From the NCBI GenBank assembly GCA_026874595.1, contig CM049316.1:64831176-64895175 (forward strand): a stretch of 64,000 nucleotides of DNA, in the 5' to 3' direction. Numbering within the stretch: the first letter of the stretch is position 1; every line of letters starts with the position of its first letter. Both the position numbers and the translations under genes were made by a program. The notes under the pieces are model-generated. The model did no database searches. It was not told the DNA's origin and saw nothing but the letters and a program-made list of their open reading frames with translations. This stretch comes from Sipunculus nudus. Lineage: Eukaryota; Annelida; Sipuncula; Golfingiida; Sipunculidae. Below, piece by piece: positions 56,001 to 57,620 of the stretch.

Positions 56001-57620
56001 TTGAGACATTTCAAGAGCAACCATTTACAAATGCTCCTCATGCAGCAATCCTTTCTTGTGTATCCGCTGCTTGCTATGACAAGATTCTCTGAGCAGGAAC
56101 ACCAGGATGCACACAGAGCAAAGAATTGTAATCAGACCACTGATGTTGCATTGTGCATCCAGCCAAAATTTTAAACACTTGACACCCACTCTCATTGGTC
56201 TGATAACAATGTTTATGGCATAGGGCCAAGGAATTGACATGCTAATGATTTCATGAGATCTTATCTCTGTGTTTTGTGTTGACAGGATCCGTTTCACGGT
56301 GGTGAGTGAGCCGCCAGAGAACAACCAGGATGCTGACTGTGAGGATGTTGGATTCGCCTTCGTCAGCATCAGAGACATCCTCAGTCAGAAGAAAGATGTG
56401 GTGGAAACAGATGTACCAAGTAAGTCAGGATTTGTCTCTGCTGAGACACCACTGAGACTGGTGAAATTTACAGACATGATTCTACAGACTCACACTTTGA
56501 TAATAGTACAATATGAGATTATAGACACTTCTAAAGCAGGGTTCAGCTGGTAAAGTTTTCATTACCATTGTGGGATGTTTGGAACTCTGCAGGGCACCCT
56601 GGAACTTTCTTGTGATGTCATCCCATGCTATAAACATGGTTATATGGGATGCTCCAGGGCAAGTAAGAACAGAAGTATTCATTGTTGCTTGCTGCTATGG
56701 ATAAAACATTACTGCGTCTCTTTTGCTGTGAACGTGTCATTGACAATTGGTTGAAAATGTATTTTGAAATATCCCATCTGCCTGTAAGCATACACCCCCA
56801 CATCTTCCCGCAGGGGATTGGATAAGCAGGGTAGGGAGCTGAGGGGAGGGCAGATGGGGCCAAGGCATGTGAAGGAGATGGAGATAAATAAGCAACATCG
56901 AAGCCAGAAGCCAGCAGCTCTCCATCTCTTTCCTAAAACACCTCCCGTAGACTGGCAGTGTACCAATATTTGGCATAGTAAAACACCAATTCAAATTTTG
57001 TACATACTTTGCCGCCCATTTTGGTGGACTTAAAACTTTAAATATTGTGTTGTTGTATTTTATTTCAGGGTAAAATCTTACAGCAAGTTGATAATGACAT
57101 AAAGTTTTAATGCCATGGAGAGAAAGGTCAACAATAAAAACAAACAGTTTAATTAAGTTTAAATTATCATTATTTCAAAATTTTTGGGTCCTTAGCTATG
57201 GTTCTGCTTAAAGTTTTATGTTAAACTTGCTTGCAAGTTTACGTTCTAGCCTGCAGTCTGTAGGGTTTGCACTTCAAGATACATTTTAAGATATGAATAT
57301 ACAAAGAATCTATTTTAATTTAAATTTGGGTCATACTATGATGTGACAGCAGTAGACCATTAAAATTTTATCTCTTTCATTTACATGAAACTTTTTTTAA
57401 TTAACCTTGTAACAAAATGTATACTTAAGATGATTACATTAAAATCACTAGAGATCTCTATGCATTATTAGTTTACATTAATTATACAAATTTCAAAACT
57501 TATTCTGTATTTACAGTCGTGGATGTCACAGATGAAGTTACACAAATTGGCAGTCTGAATGTGACTGTAGAATGCCTGTCAGCGCTGCTAGCTGTCGAAC
57601 AGGAAATGAAAACAGATTAA
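272..57620 (+). CDS. RPGRIP1L: RPGRIP1L/MKS5 orthologue, gene model of 24 exons (5' end outside window)
   Basis: Joined exons: 272-373, 2073-2141, 2876-2953, 3864-4049, 6667-6891, 8158-8317, 8802-8956, 9474-9599, 12815-12907, 14697-14984, 15402-15549, 19509-19580, 21253-21345, 23072-23164, 25779-25919, 31606-31692, 34104-34136, 36744-36805, 37566-37608, 38578-38708, 53767-53959, 54671-54755, 56286-56419, 57517-57620. The sum is 2901 nt, 966 codons plus TAA, and every junction keeps frame. The product resembles vertebrate RPGRIP1[10 protein letters not shown] at the coiled-coil end, YGTVEYW-like and RVPMDQA motifs in the first C2, [11 protein letters not shown] in the second, and [14 protein letters not shown] in the C-terminal RPGR-interacting domain. 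The family builds the ciliary transition zone and anchors nephrocystin and MKS modules. Human RPGRIP1L has about 1315 residues, so roughly the first third of the protein is missing here. The linker exons (11-19) are weakly conserved and rest on phase and splice sites. Confidence 0.93.
374..1169. other. Intron, nothing recognised
   Basis: No exon or known repeat was found; short open frames around 530-900 overlap on both strands and have no coding signature. Confidence 0.6.
1170..1460 (+). mobile_element. tRNA-derived SINE
   Basis: A-box-like TAGCCTAGTGGTTAAAGC and B-box-like GCAGTTCAAACCCC about 35 bp apart, followed by a tRNA-unrelated body and an A/T-rich end. The boundaries are approximate. 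Confidence 0.7.
1461..2072. other. Intron, nothing recognised
   Basis: AT-rich intron sequence. Confidence 0.6.
2073..2141 (+). CDS. RPGRIP1L: RPGRIP1L exon 2 of window
   Basis: Encodes [18 protein letters not shown], continuing directly from RAARIR as in human RPGRIP1L (KLEAQLKDIAYGT). Acceptor TTTTAG, donor GTAAGT, phase 0, 23 codons. Confidence 0.92.
2142..2875. other. Intron with a cluster of TGACGTCA-like half sites
   Basis: Between 2378 and 2430 there are four GTCACA/GATGTCACA/GACGTCACA words, CRE-like by motif; function unknown. Otherwise unremarkable. Confidence 0.4.
2876..2953 (+). CDS. RPGRIP1L: RPGRIP1L exon 3 of window: entry to first C2 domain
   Basis: Encodes [20 protein letters not shown], equivalent to the conserved DETIHLERGENLFEIH segment that opens the first C2 domain. 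Acceptor CCTAG, donor GTAAGG, 26 codons, phase 0. Confidence 0.92.
3001..3500 (+). repeat. GGACTTGGACT-rich interspersed repeat
   Basis: Multiple GACTTGGACT words cluster at both ends (3045-3100 and 3340-3480) around an AT-rich middle, ending GGACTCGACTACAACACTG. No coding potential seen. Confidence 0.6.
3864..4049 (+). CDS. RPGRIP1L: RPGRIP1L exon 4 of window: first C2 domain
   Basis: A 62-codon exon with [19 protein letters not shown] and [18 protein letters not shown], the central strands of the N-terminal C2 domain. Acceptor TGTAG, donor GTAAGT. The calcium-coordinating aspartates of typical C2 domains are not obvious, as in other family members. Confidence 0.95.
4050..4712. other. Intron, nothing recognised
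   Basis: Overlapping short frames on both strands at 4100-4700 show no conserved protein features. Confidence 0.55.
4713..6228 (+). mobile_element. Hairpin-ended tandem-core element, copy A (pearl-like)
   Basis: Begins with a near-perfect hairpin (TATGCCCCCGCCAC, AAA, GTGGCCGGGGCATA), followed by CCGTCATTCCGTCC repeats, about eight tandem units of 160-185 bp (anchor ACGGACTTTTTTTCGCAATG), and ends GGCGGGGGCATT plus hairpin GTGTCGTTCCGACAC and ATCTAGTT. The ends are mutually complementary (GCCCCCGCC and GGCGGGGGC). This matches the architecture recalled for bivalve pearl elements. Short frames inside are not genes. Confidence 0.9.
6667..6891 (+). CDS. RPGRIP1L: RPGRIP1L exon 5 of window: end of first C2 domain
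   Basis: A 75-codon exon with [17 protein letters not shown] and [20 protein letters not shown], highly conserved in the family. Acceptor TATAG, donor GTATGG. The last 48 nt and the donor are duplicated in the following intron (see the tandem duplication at 6844-7082). Confidence 0.96.
6844..7082 (+). repeat. Tandem duplication (122-bp period) of exon 5 end plus splice donor
   Basis: The segment 6844-6960, the last 48 nt of exon 5 plus the donor and about 69 nt of intron, recurs at 6966-7082 with one clear mismatch (GAGACGG against GAGATGG). The second copy has an intact GTATGG donor but no acceptor of its own. Confidence 0.95.
7083..7770. other. Intron, nothing recognised
   Basis: AT-rich with a G10 run near 7331; no exon seen. 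Confidence 0.55.
7771..8040 (+). mobile_element. Short interspersed element with TIR-like ends, copy 1
   Basis: Starts CTAGAAAT, has CCACCAAGGCAGCTCATT near the 5' end and CGCTTGGTGGAGGTAA at the 3' end, giving partly complementary termini. The related copy is at 54838-55179; this one lacks about 75 bp of the middle. Confidence 0.75.
8158..8317 (+). CDS. RPGRIP1L: RPGRIP1L exon 6 of window: start of second C2 domain
   Basis: Encodes [18 protein letters not shown], equivalent to human ERAKALGYITSNFKG, then [18 protein letters not shown], the first strand of the second C2 domain. Acceptor CATGCAG, donor GTAGGT, ends in phase 1. Confidence 0.95.
8802..8956 (+). CDS. RPGRIP1L: RPGRIP1L exon 7 of window: second C2 domain
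   Basis: Enters in phase 1 and encodes [31 protein letters not shown] and DLDRYLKAQ, all hallmark segments of the central C2 domain. Acceptor TTGTAG, donor GTGAGA, leaves in phase 0. Confidence 0.96.
9474..9599 (+). CDS. RPGRIP1L: RPGRIP1L exon 8 of window: second C2 domain
   Basis: Encodes [18 protein letters not shown], then [18 protein letters not shown], matching the conserved VPLISLAHD-GIFEL strands. Acceptor CTTTCAG, donor GTCTGT, 42 codons. Confidence 0.95.
9781..12370 (+). mobile_element. Palindrome-headed 2.4-kb repeat, copy 1
   Basis: Head TAGCTCAGCTGACT, ATA, AGTCATCTGAGCTA is a near-perfect palindrome, followed by (TCCG)n. Two tandem ~0.7-kb units follow (about 9880-10560 and 10590-11220), then a unique 3' part. 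It is homologous to the minus-strand copy at 60748-63150; this copy lacks the final GGTCCCTTGTTT end. Confidence 0.85.
12815..12907 (+). CDS. RPGRIP1L: RPGRIP1L exon 9 of window: end of second C2 domain
   Basis: Encodes [20 protein letters not shown], equivalent to GTIHVILKWKFAYLPP of human RPGRIP1L, which closes the second C2 domain. Acceptor TTTTAG, donor GTAAAT, 31 codons, phase 0. Confidence 0.94.
12948..13180 (+). mobile_element. tRNA-derived SINE with conserved central domain
   Basis: B-box GGTTCAATCCCC is followed by GGTTTTCTCTGGGTTATTTG and TTTCCCCCA, which resembles the conserved central domain of widespread metazoan SINEs. It ends near AAATAAATATG. It lies just after RPGRIP1L exon 9. 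Confidence 0.75.
13205..13562 (+). repeat. ~150-bp-unit repeat family, copy 1
   Basis: Starts near TTCATCCGTTAACTTTTAGTG; units carry GATAACTTACCA, TGATGGATTTT, AAAATCCA(T/C)(G/A)CATATT and GAGGTCAGAGGTCACCAGA. Two to three units. Confidence 0.85.
13922..14510 (+). mobile_element. GGGCCCC-ended element with two ~145-bp units
   Basis: Starts GGGCCCCGCTTGACAAGTGG, has TCCGTCCGTCCGTAC, two units with TAACTCAACAACAAC and CACAGGGAT(G/C)ATTGGT, and ends GGGGGGCCCTCC and CACATCTAGT. Same plan as the pearl-like elements and the same CATCTAGT end. Confidence 0.8.
14697..14984 (+). CDS. RPGRIP1L: RPGRIP1L exon 10 of window: proline-rich linker
   Basis: A 96-codon exon rich in Pro, Ala, Met and Ser (for example [14 protein letters not shown] and [11 protein letters not shown]). 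It starts the disordered linker between the second C2 and the C-terminal domain. Acceptor TTGCAG, donor GTAAGC, phase 0. No motif recognised. Confidence 0.85.
15402..15549 (+). CDS. RPGRIP1L: RPGRIP1L exon 11 of window: acidic linker, donor inside a minisatellite
   Basis: Encodes a linker beginning [17 protein letters not shown] and ending SEATPAP, leaving in phase 1. Acceptor CTTTAG, donor GTAACA. Its last 11 nt and the donor are the first unit of the 56-bp array at 15539-16770, so many alternative donors follow directly. Confidence 0.85.
15539..16770 (+). repeat. 56-bp minisatellite, 22 copies, carrying the exon 11 splice donor
   Basis: Period 56 bp; 22 units account exactly for the 1232 bp. 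Each unit starts like the 3' end of exon 11 (GCCAGCTCCAG) followed by GTAAC, GTCAC or a variant, then ends in CATATCTACAG and TATCTGAAATAT. By my reading 12 of 22 units keep GTAA after the CAG; most others carry GTCAC. Unit variants recur in blocks (units 2-3 and 11-12; 15-16 and 20-21), which suggests later block duplication. Confidence 0.97.
16963..17026. repeat. (TA)n microsatellite
   Basis: An essentially uninterrupted TA run directly after the minisatellite region. Open frames through it (YIYIYI) are not coding. Confidence 0.97.
17269..17983. mobile_element. Possible MITE with 12-bp inverted ends
   Basis: GTTTCAATATAC at the left and its exact reverse complement at the right, with AGTCTCGAGTCAAG and CTTGAGT-like words inside both halves. 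No clear target duplication. Confidence 0.5.
18140..18320. mobile_element. MITE with GTAAAAC termini
   Basis: AGTAAAACCTTGGAATTTC at the left and TAAGGCAAAGTTTTACTGT at the right are imperfect inverted repeats; GGTGGT/ACCACC blocks lie inside. Confidence 0.65.
18585..18604. repeat. Poly-C tract
   Basis: Twenty consecutive C. Confidence 0.97.
18655..18857. mobile_element. Poly-G/GGACCCCCCC interspersed repeat
   Basis: Begins with GGATCA and 18 G, has GGTCCGGACCCCCCC dyad and three GGACCCCCCCTTTT blocks, and ends TCCTGGATCCGCCCCTG. The end is typical of a widespread MITE-like repeat in marine invertebrates (recalled). Confidence 0.6.
19509..19580 (+). CDS. RPGRIP1L: RPGRIP1L exon 12 of window: linker
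   Basis: Phase 1 in and phase 1 out, 72 nt, encoding about [20 protein letters not shown]. Acceptor GGTCAG, donor GTGAGA. It is more GC-rich than the surrounding intron. There is no conserved motif; support is phase, splice sites and composition. Confidence 0.72.
19581..20674. other. Intron, nothing recognised
   Basis: AT-rich intron; no repeat family recognised. Confidence 0.55.
20675..21105. mobile_element. MITE with TCGCGA-rich inverted ends
   Basis: ATACTGTGGTTGCCTTTTTG and the right end (CAACCACAGTAT) form imperfect ~40-bp inverted repeats, both loaded with TTCGCGAGG and TTTCGCGA motifs; further TCGCGAAAATGAAACCCTCG words occur just inside each end. Confidence 0.82.
21253..21345 (+). 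CDS. RPGRIP1L: RPGRIP1L exon 13 of window: charged linker
   Basis: Phase 1 in and out, 93 nt, encoding [20 protein letters not shown] and then [10 protein letters not shown], probably a short helix. Acceptor CATAG, donor GTACCC. Confidence 0.75.
21670..22195 (+). repeat. ~150-bp-unit repeat family, copy 2
   Basis: TTTGTCCGTTAACTTTTAGT start and about three to four units of the same family. Confidence 0.85.
22196..23071. other. Intron, nothing recognised
   Basis: AT-rich intron between repeat copy 2 and exon 14. Confidence 0.55.
23072..23164 (+). CDS. RPGRIP1L: RPGRIP1L exon 14 of window: charged linker
   Basis: Phase 1 in and out, 93 nt, encoding [20 protein letters not shown] and a basic tail. 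Acceptor CCTCAG, donor GTAGAT. Supported by phase and composition only. Confidence 0.7.
24431..24521 (+). other. Possible cassette exon, frame-incompatible with neighbours
   Basis: Between GGTTACAG and GTGTAC lies a 91-nt GC-richer stretch that reads [20 protein letters not shown] in the incoming phase 1. It would leave in phase 2, and the next exon (25779) then hits a stop. It also sits between the matched ends of a repeat (23658-25563). It could be a poison exon or chance. Confidence 0.25.
24559..24573. repeat. Poly-C tract
   Basis: Fifteen consecutive C, just after the possible cassette exon. Confidence 0.95.
25779..25919 (+). CDS. RPGRIP1L: RPGRIP1L exon 15 of window: linker
   Basis: Phase 1 in and out, 141 nt: [20 protein letters not shown], then an acidic stretch ([17 protein letters not shown]). 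Acceptor TTAGCAG, donor GTGTCA. Composition contrasts with the AT-rich intron. Confidence 0.8.
26208..26992 (+). repeat. 5' long terminal repeat
   Basis: Starts TGTTATGG, ends TTGTATCA. AATAAA at 26804-26809 probably marks the R region. The last 87 bp hold three 27-bp repeats (starts 26906, 26933, 26960). Confidence 0.95.
26996..27015 (+). promoter_or_regulatory. tRNA primer binding site of the LTR element
   Basis: TGGTGGATGAACCGGGATTC: TGG complements a tRNA CCA end, and the reverse complement reads as acceptor stem, discriminator A and a T-arm ending GAATCC. I could not match it to a tRNA species from memory. Confidence 0.85.
29835..30619 (+). repeat. 3' long terminal repeat
   Basis: Same length and sequence as the left LTR except for A at 30388. 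AATAAA at 30431-30436 is in the sense orientation of the host gene. Confidence 0.95.
30624..31605. other. Intron right of the LTR element, nothing recognised
   Basis: AT-rich, no exon seen. Confidence 0.55.
31606..31692 (+). CDS. RPGRIP1L: RPGRIP1L exon 16 of window: basic PKP motif
   Basis: Phase 1 in and out, 87 nt: [20 protein letters not shown] and then AKKKLDLE. The human linker has a similar PRPKPRQRL stretch. Acceptor ATGTTTCAG is strong; the donor is GTTGAA, a weak GT site. Confidence 0.72.
31765..32075. repeat. Degenerate minisatellite with GCATCTTG core
   Basis: About ten diverged units of roughly 25-40 bp containing (T/T)GCATCTTGG-like cores followed by TATTATA or ATAACA-like segments. 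A minus-strand open frame here is a product of the repetition. Confidence 0.7.
32258..32335. repeat. (CT)n-rich low-complexity tract
   Basis: Polypyrimidine run dominated by CTCTCT with interruptions. Confidence 0.9.
32336..34103. other. Intron, nothing recognised
   Basis: AT-rich sequence with only short frames and no conserved peptide. Confidence 0.55.
34104..34136 (+). CDS. RPGRIP1L: RPGRIP1L exon 17 of window: acidic micro-exon
   Basis: Only 33 nt, phase 1 in and out, encoding [10 protein letters not shown]. Acceptor TGTTACAG, donor GTAGGT. Acidic like the human linker (ITEDLEPEVEED). Confidence 0.75.
34160..34560 (+). repeat. ~150-bp-unit repeat family, copy 3
   Basis: Lacks the CCGTTAAC start; three units with GATGGATTTTCATGAAA and GGTCAGAGGTCACCAGATTT. 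Begins about 25 bp after RPGRIP1L exon 17. Confidence 0.85.
34561..35230. other. Intron, nothing recognised
   Basis: No exon or known repeat up to the pearl-like copy B. Confidence 0.5.
35231..36593 (+). mobile_element. Hairpin-ended tandem-core element, copy B (pearl-like)
   Basis: Same ends and core as copy A, with about seven units. Several units, including degenerate ones (for example the one with CTCAATGCC), match copy A unit for unit, so both come from one multi-unit ancestor. Confidence 0.9.
36744..36805 (+). CDS. RPGRIP1L: RPGRIP1L exon 18 of window: linker
   Basis: Phase 1 in, phase 0 out, 62 nt: [20 protein letters not shown]. Acceptor TTTCTCCAG is strong, donor GTAAGT. Confidence 0.85.
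36806..37565. other. Intron, nothing recognised
   Basis: AT-rich intron between exons 18 and 19. Confidence 0.55.
37566..37608 (+). CDS. RPGRIP1L: RPGRIP1L exon 19 of window: linker
   Basis: Phase 0 in, phase 1 out, 43 nt: [14 protein letters not shown]. Acceptor GTTGCAG, donor GTGAGG. Confidence 0.82.
37609..38577. other. Intron, nothing recognised
   Basis: A few imperfect AATCTTTTCCCATAA-like repeats at 38040-38115; otherwise plain. Confidence 0.5.
38578..38708 (+). CDS. RPGRIP1L: RPGRIP1L exon 20 of window: serine/acid-rich linker end
   Basis: Phase 1 in, phase 0 out, 131 nt. Includes [19 protein letters not shown], comparable with the human SASDSDDCIIPGPIS just before the C-terminal domain. 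Acceptor ATTACAG, donor GTAAGT. The following intron (15 kb) hosts three nested genes. Confidence 0.9.
38820..39130 (+). repeat. Interspersed repeat with two ~115-bp units
   Basis: TGTCTGTCCATCAGTTGAGC start; units carry CATCTTTCAAAT, AGAACCCTAT and AGGTCA-CA(T/G)AG blocks. Follows RPGRIP1L exon 20. Confidence 0.7.
39199..39212. repeat. Poly-C tract
   Basis: Fourteen consecutive C. Confidence 0.95.
39213..40299. other. Intron left of the nested genes, nothing recognised
   Basis: AT-rich, including an A/T-only stretch near 39960-40035. Confidence 0.5.
40300..40545 (+). promoter_or_regulatory. Upstream module shared by the three nested genes (copy at TRAF 1)
   Basis: The core at 40381-40430 (AAGCCTACCCCAGTCATGC, then TTGATTGACC and TGTCATTA) aligns with 45661-45710 and with the reverse complement of 52581-52640. 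Spacing to the TATA box is similar in all three. Confidence 0.75.
40512..40519 (+). promoter_or_regulatory. TATA box of TRAF6-like copy 1
   Basis: TATATAAA, with a TCAGT initiator-like start at 40543-40547, about 31-33 bp downstream. The block is conserved in copy 2. Confidence 0.8.
40646..42028 (+). CDS. TRAF6-like E3 ligase adaptor, intronless, nested in RPGRIP1L intron (copy 1)
   Basis: 460 residues from ATG at 40646 (the frame opens 15 nt earlier at a TTG, not a likely start). RING finger at about residues 24-63 has the TRAF6 pattern CPVC-CGHRFC-CPVD, with Asp as the last ligand. TRAF-type zinc fingers fill about 110-245 with repeated C-x2/4-C-H-C spacing. A Gln-rich coiled coil spans about 258-312, and a MATH domain about 325-460 ([39 protein letters not shown]). 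TRAF proteins carry signals from Toll/IL-1R and TNF receptors to ubiquitin-dependent NF-kB and MAPK activation; a similar cytoplasmic role is inferred. Human TRAF6 has 522 residues. TATA box 40512-40519; AATAAA 42130-42135. A near-identical inverted copy lies at 50970-52352. Confidence 0.93.
   Translation: MDPSNREFGYDVEFVSELDTMYKCPVCLLGLRDPLQTQCGHRFCEPCLRGAAKGRRHFKCPVDNTWLDFVTGVFPDAAVKREVLSLKVRCCHYVSGCCWEGELRDAEAHGKACPEAQVVCPHDCHVTIKRKDLQQHQNSCDMKPVSCVHCGKIVRQIDVDNHQNTCPMKLVECEHCDQAVTYGDLSEHLEVVCGKVPETCSTCGRQDIQREDMKQHLDVVDGDCPLVAVPCAFSRIGCSNQTLRKDLVHHYQTSHHHHMMLLMTKMRQQDQELTNQNAALQAAAVTSARLCLANQQQLTKLEQQRQTINQLSQGTEDQPAHSLSGTFIWTVDLNAGQQQVYKSPAFYTGYPGYKLQLTIDMNGFQENGRKYVSMSVTMLKGCYDSGVQFPFSCTCSVAVLSCNQHDRSHSADIVCCRMLPSSGSEQSRTLLKFISHETLSSQTSTADGKMKIRVSVKTTF
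42130..42135 (+). terminator. Polyadenylation signal of TRAF6-like copy 1
   Basis: AATAAA about 100 nt after the stop, followed by a GT/T-rich stretch (TTGTCTGTGGTTC) near 42155. Confidence 0.75.
42715..42925 (+). repeat. ~150-bp-unit repeat family, copy 4 (short)
   Basis: GTCTGTCCATCCTTCTGTCC start and one unit (GGGCTTTGATGGATTTTTAA, AATAGATTATCTGAA). Confidence 0.75.
42926..45514. other. Space between TRAF copy 1 and RhoGEF, nothing recognised
   Basis: AT-rich sequence without a convincing gene or a clear TRAF remnant by eye. Confidence 0.5.
45515..45830 (+). promoter_or_regulatory. Upstream module of the RhoGEF gene, homologous to the TRAF promoters
   Basis: Shared blocks, in order: TATGAGTAT-TCTGAG, CCCTCAC, CTTGAGTGAACATT, TGCATCACTGA, GGTCATGCATGACTGCC, AAATTAGCCTGCCCCACTCA, GGTTGATTGA and ACTCATTAA; then TATATATATT at 45794-45803. 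The same order is found on the minus strand at 52905-52480 and, partly, at 40300-40520. Confidence 0.8.
46050..47507 (+). CDS. NET1/ARHGEF3-like RhoGEF, intronless retrocopy in TRAF-derived surroundings
   Basis: 485 residues from ATG at 46050; the frame is open from 45984 without an earlier ATG. The N-terminal region has basic and Ser-rich motifs typical of NET1/ARHGEF3 ([38 protein letters not shown]). The DH domain is at about 145-326 ([43 protein letters not shown]) and the PH domain at about 345-475 ([35 protein letters not shown]). The family loads RhoA with GTP. NET1 and ARHGEF3 genes are normally split by many introns, so this uninterrupted frame is probably a retrocopy; it has no visible disruption and looks functional. 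Upstream module, TATA box and 3' flank are TRAF-like (see findings). ATTAAA at 47707-47712 may serve polyadenylation. Confidence 0.93.
   Translation: MNTESIVSSFTAWKMDEFTESPVSSSMFHRNCKRRESLHSLGSFNCSTCNSFDMNTLETPKKRRSLDRMTSLANMLSPVKPMKKVGKALQRSLSLKSQNKSPSKQRITSPYKKPGATPAKRRQTTYWSEIADENLVSTIPHSQIKRQEAIYELYRSEVDMVTDMKMILQTYKDSMVTLKYLTEKEAEYIFGHIDAVLPLHKELVSMLEGQRLPDGRTEMIGRVLLKWVPSMRRYIDHCGNQVYGKALLDEKKGSIQIMDFLERCQESPFSRKLDLWSYLDIPRSRLVKYPLLFKQIQKVTPVTHEDHTLIEEATRTLEEIIMDVDQKTGLAKCKFIRSKLYCIDDVQKREEINKSKVILCEGILKNNRGTKLHVFLFDKVLVLTRPVNRTGSLQYQVYRQPIPVSQLVLQDLKDGQIHKGSFLGAFQQTQAAKNMFRVAFSDSTQGLAHTLRTSDEHDKRQWIQSLQRVAAAVVTTDEVSSKTEH
47567..47605 (+). pseudogene. Remnant of a TRAF6-like coding end in the RhoGEF 3' UTR
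   Basis: Reads [12 protein letters not shown] then TAA; copy 1 of the TRAF gene ends [12 protein letters not shown] plus KTTF, copy 2 [12 protein letters not shown] plus SSLC. The DNA continues with TRAF copy 1-like 3' flank: TTGCTA(A/T)GT, CATCATGTGAT, CTATTTATT and ACAGAAC-CC blocks to about 47790. Confidence 0.8.
47791..48761. other. Space after RhoGEF, nothing recognised
   Basis: Weak TRAF-flank-like similarity may continue to about 47870; beyond that nothing. Confidence 0.45.
48762..49255 (+). repeat. ~150-bp-unit repeat family, copy 5
   Basis: TTGTCCGTTAACTTGTGGTG start and three units, lying between the RhoGEF and the inverted TRAF copy. Confidence 0.85.
49326..49341. repeat. Poly-G tract
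   Basis: Sixteen consecutive G. Confidence 0.95.
49342..50876. other. Space before inverted TRAF copy, nothing recognised
   Basis: Short frames only. Confidence 0.5.
50877..50882 (-). terminator. Polyadenylation signal of TRAF6-like copy 2
   Basis: AATAAA on the minus strand about 90 nt beyond the stop. Confidence 0.7.
50970..52352 (-). CDS. TRAF6-like E3 ligase adaptor, intronless, inverted copy 2
   Basis: 460 residues starting at ATG 52352-52350 (the frame opens 15 nt upstream at a non-ATG codon). Domain order and length equal copy 1: RING with CPVC-CGHRFC-CPVD, TRAF zinc fingers, Gln-rich coiled coil, MATH. My side-by-side reading gives roughly 93% protein identity. Substitutions are scattered (for example V11A, R49Q, Y93H) and all RING and zinc-finger Cys/His that I checked are kept. 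The last residues differ (SVSSLC against SVKTTF) and the 3' flanks diverge from there. It is transcribed against the host gene and convergent with the RhoGEF. TATA box 52483-52490; AATAAA (minus) 50877-50882. Confidence 0.93.
   Translation of the reverse strand: MDPPNREFGYDAEFVPELDTMYKCPVCLLGLRDPLQTQCGHRFCEPCLQGAAKGRRHFKCPVDNTWLDFVTGVFPDAAVKREVLSLKVRCCHHISGCCWEGELRDAEAHGKACPEAQVVCPHDCHVTIKRKELQQHQNSCDMKPVSCVHCGKIVRQIEVDDHQNTCPMKLVECEHCDQALTYRDLSEHLEVVCGKVPETCHTCGRQDILREDMTQHLNIVDGDCPLVAVPCAFSRIGCSSQTQRKDLVHHYQTSHHHHMMLLMTKMRQQDQELTNQNAALQTAAVTSARLCLANQQQLTKLEQQHQTINQLSQCKEDQPAHSLSGTFIWTVDMNAGQQQVYKSPAFYTAYPGYKLQLTMDMDGFRENGIKYVSMSVTMLKGCYDSRLQFPFSCTCSVTVLSCDQRDRSHSADIVCCRMLPSSGSEQSRTLLKFISHDSLSSQTFTADGQMKIRVSVSSLC
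52483..52490 (-). promoter_or_regulatory. TATA box of TRAF6-like copy 2
   Basis: Minus-strand TATATAAA followed by CCCCAGTTAGAAAGTGCAG, identical to copy 1, and a TCAGTT start element at 52456-52451. Confidence 0.8.
52491..52905 (-). promoter_or_regulatory. Upstream module of TRAF6-like copy 2
   Basis: The minus strand holds the block order seen before the RhoGEF (GTATGAGTATAACTGAG, CTCTCACTCAGGCTT, GTGAACATT, GCATCATTGATCAAG, GGTCATACATGACTGCC, AGTCATGCTTGATTGG, ATACTCATT) with about 120 bp of extra sequence near 52740-52860. Confidence 0.75.
52906..53766. other. Intron right of the nested genes, nothing recognised
   Basis: No exon or named repeat seen. Confidence 0.5.
53767..53959 (+). 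CDS. RPGRIP1L: RPGRIP1L exon 21 of window: start of RPGR-interacting domain
   Basis: Phase 0 in, phase 1 out, 193 nt. Encodes [32 protein letters not shown] and [10 protein letters not shown], matching human IIALSLNDSQVTMDD, RLFVECRF and ETPVSLPKPK. This domain binds RPGR in vertebrates. Acceptor TTGACAG, donor GTAAGT. Confidence 0.96.
53975..54330. repeat. Repeat family with self-complementary halves, copy 1
   Basis: Shares GCACACAGAGCA, TTGTAATCAGACCACTGA and GCATCCAG with copy 2 and contains the inverted counterpart (ATCAGACCATTGAGAGTGGG, GGGCTGGATGCAC) about 130 bp on, so it can fold back. Confidence 0.7.
54671..54755 (+). CDS. RPGRIP1L: RPGRIP1L exon 22 of window: RPGR-interacting domain
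   Basis: Phase 1 in, phase 2 out, 85 nt: [20 protein letters not shown], equivalent to IYVDKENNKAKRDILKAIL. Acceptor TTTTCAG, donor GTAAGC. Confidence 0.95.
54838..55179 (+). mobile_element. Short interspersed element with TIR-like ends, copy 2
   Basis: CTAGAAATTTGCACTCAGAG start, CCTCTGCCAAGGCAGCTCA, and TGCTTGGCGGAGGTAA end. Shares GTCAGAAATG-AGCATTTTC and TGTTGCTAACA-ACAGACAAAC with copy 1. Confidence 0.75.
55180..56024. other. Intron, nothing recognised
   Basis: AT-rich intron between exons 22 and 23. Confidence 0.5.
56025..56235. repeat. Repeat family with self-complementary halves, copy 2
   Basis: CTGAGCAGGAACACCAGGAT, TTGTAATCAGACCACTGATG, GTGCATCCAGCC, then CCCACTCTCATTGGTCTGAT. 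Ends about 50 bp before RPGRIP1L exon 23. Confidence 0.7.
56286..56419 (+). CDS. RPGRIP1L: RPGRIP1L exon 23 of window: RPGR-interacting domain
   Basis: Phase 2 in, phase 1 out, 134 nt. [20 protein letters not shown] and [11 protein letters not shown] match human [20 protein letters not shown] and GVAHVDLADM. Acceptor TTGACAG, donor GTAAGT. Confidence 0.97.
56420..57516. other. Last intron, nothing recognised
   Basis: Several overlapping frames on both strands at 56480-57030 lack conserved features. Confidence 0.5.
57517..57620 (+). CDS. RPGRIP1L: RPGRIP1L last exon with stop
   Basis: Phase 1 in. Encodes [20 protein letters not shown] and ends MKTD-TAA, equivalent to the human IGKLRVTVEALHALQSV end. 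Acceptor TTTACAG. Confidence 0.95.
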
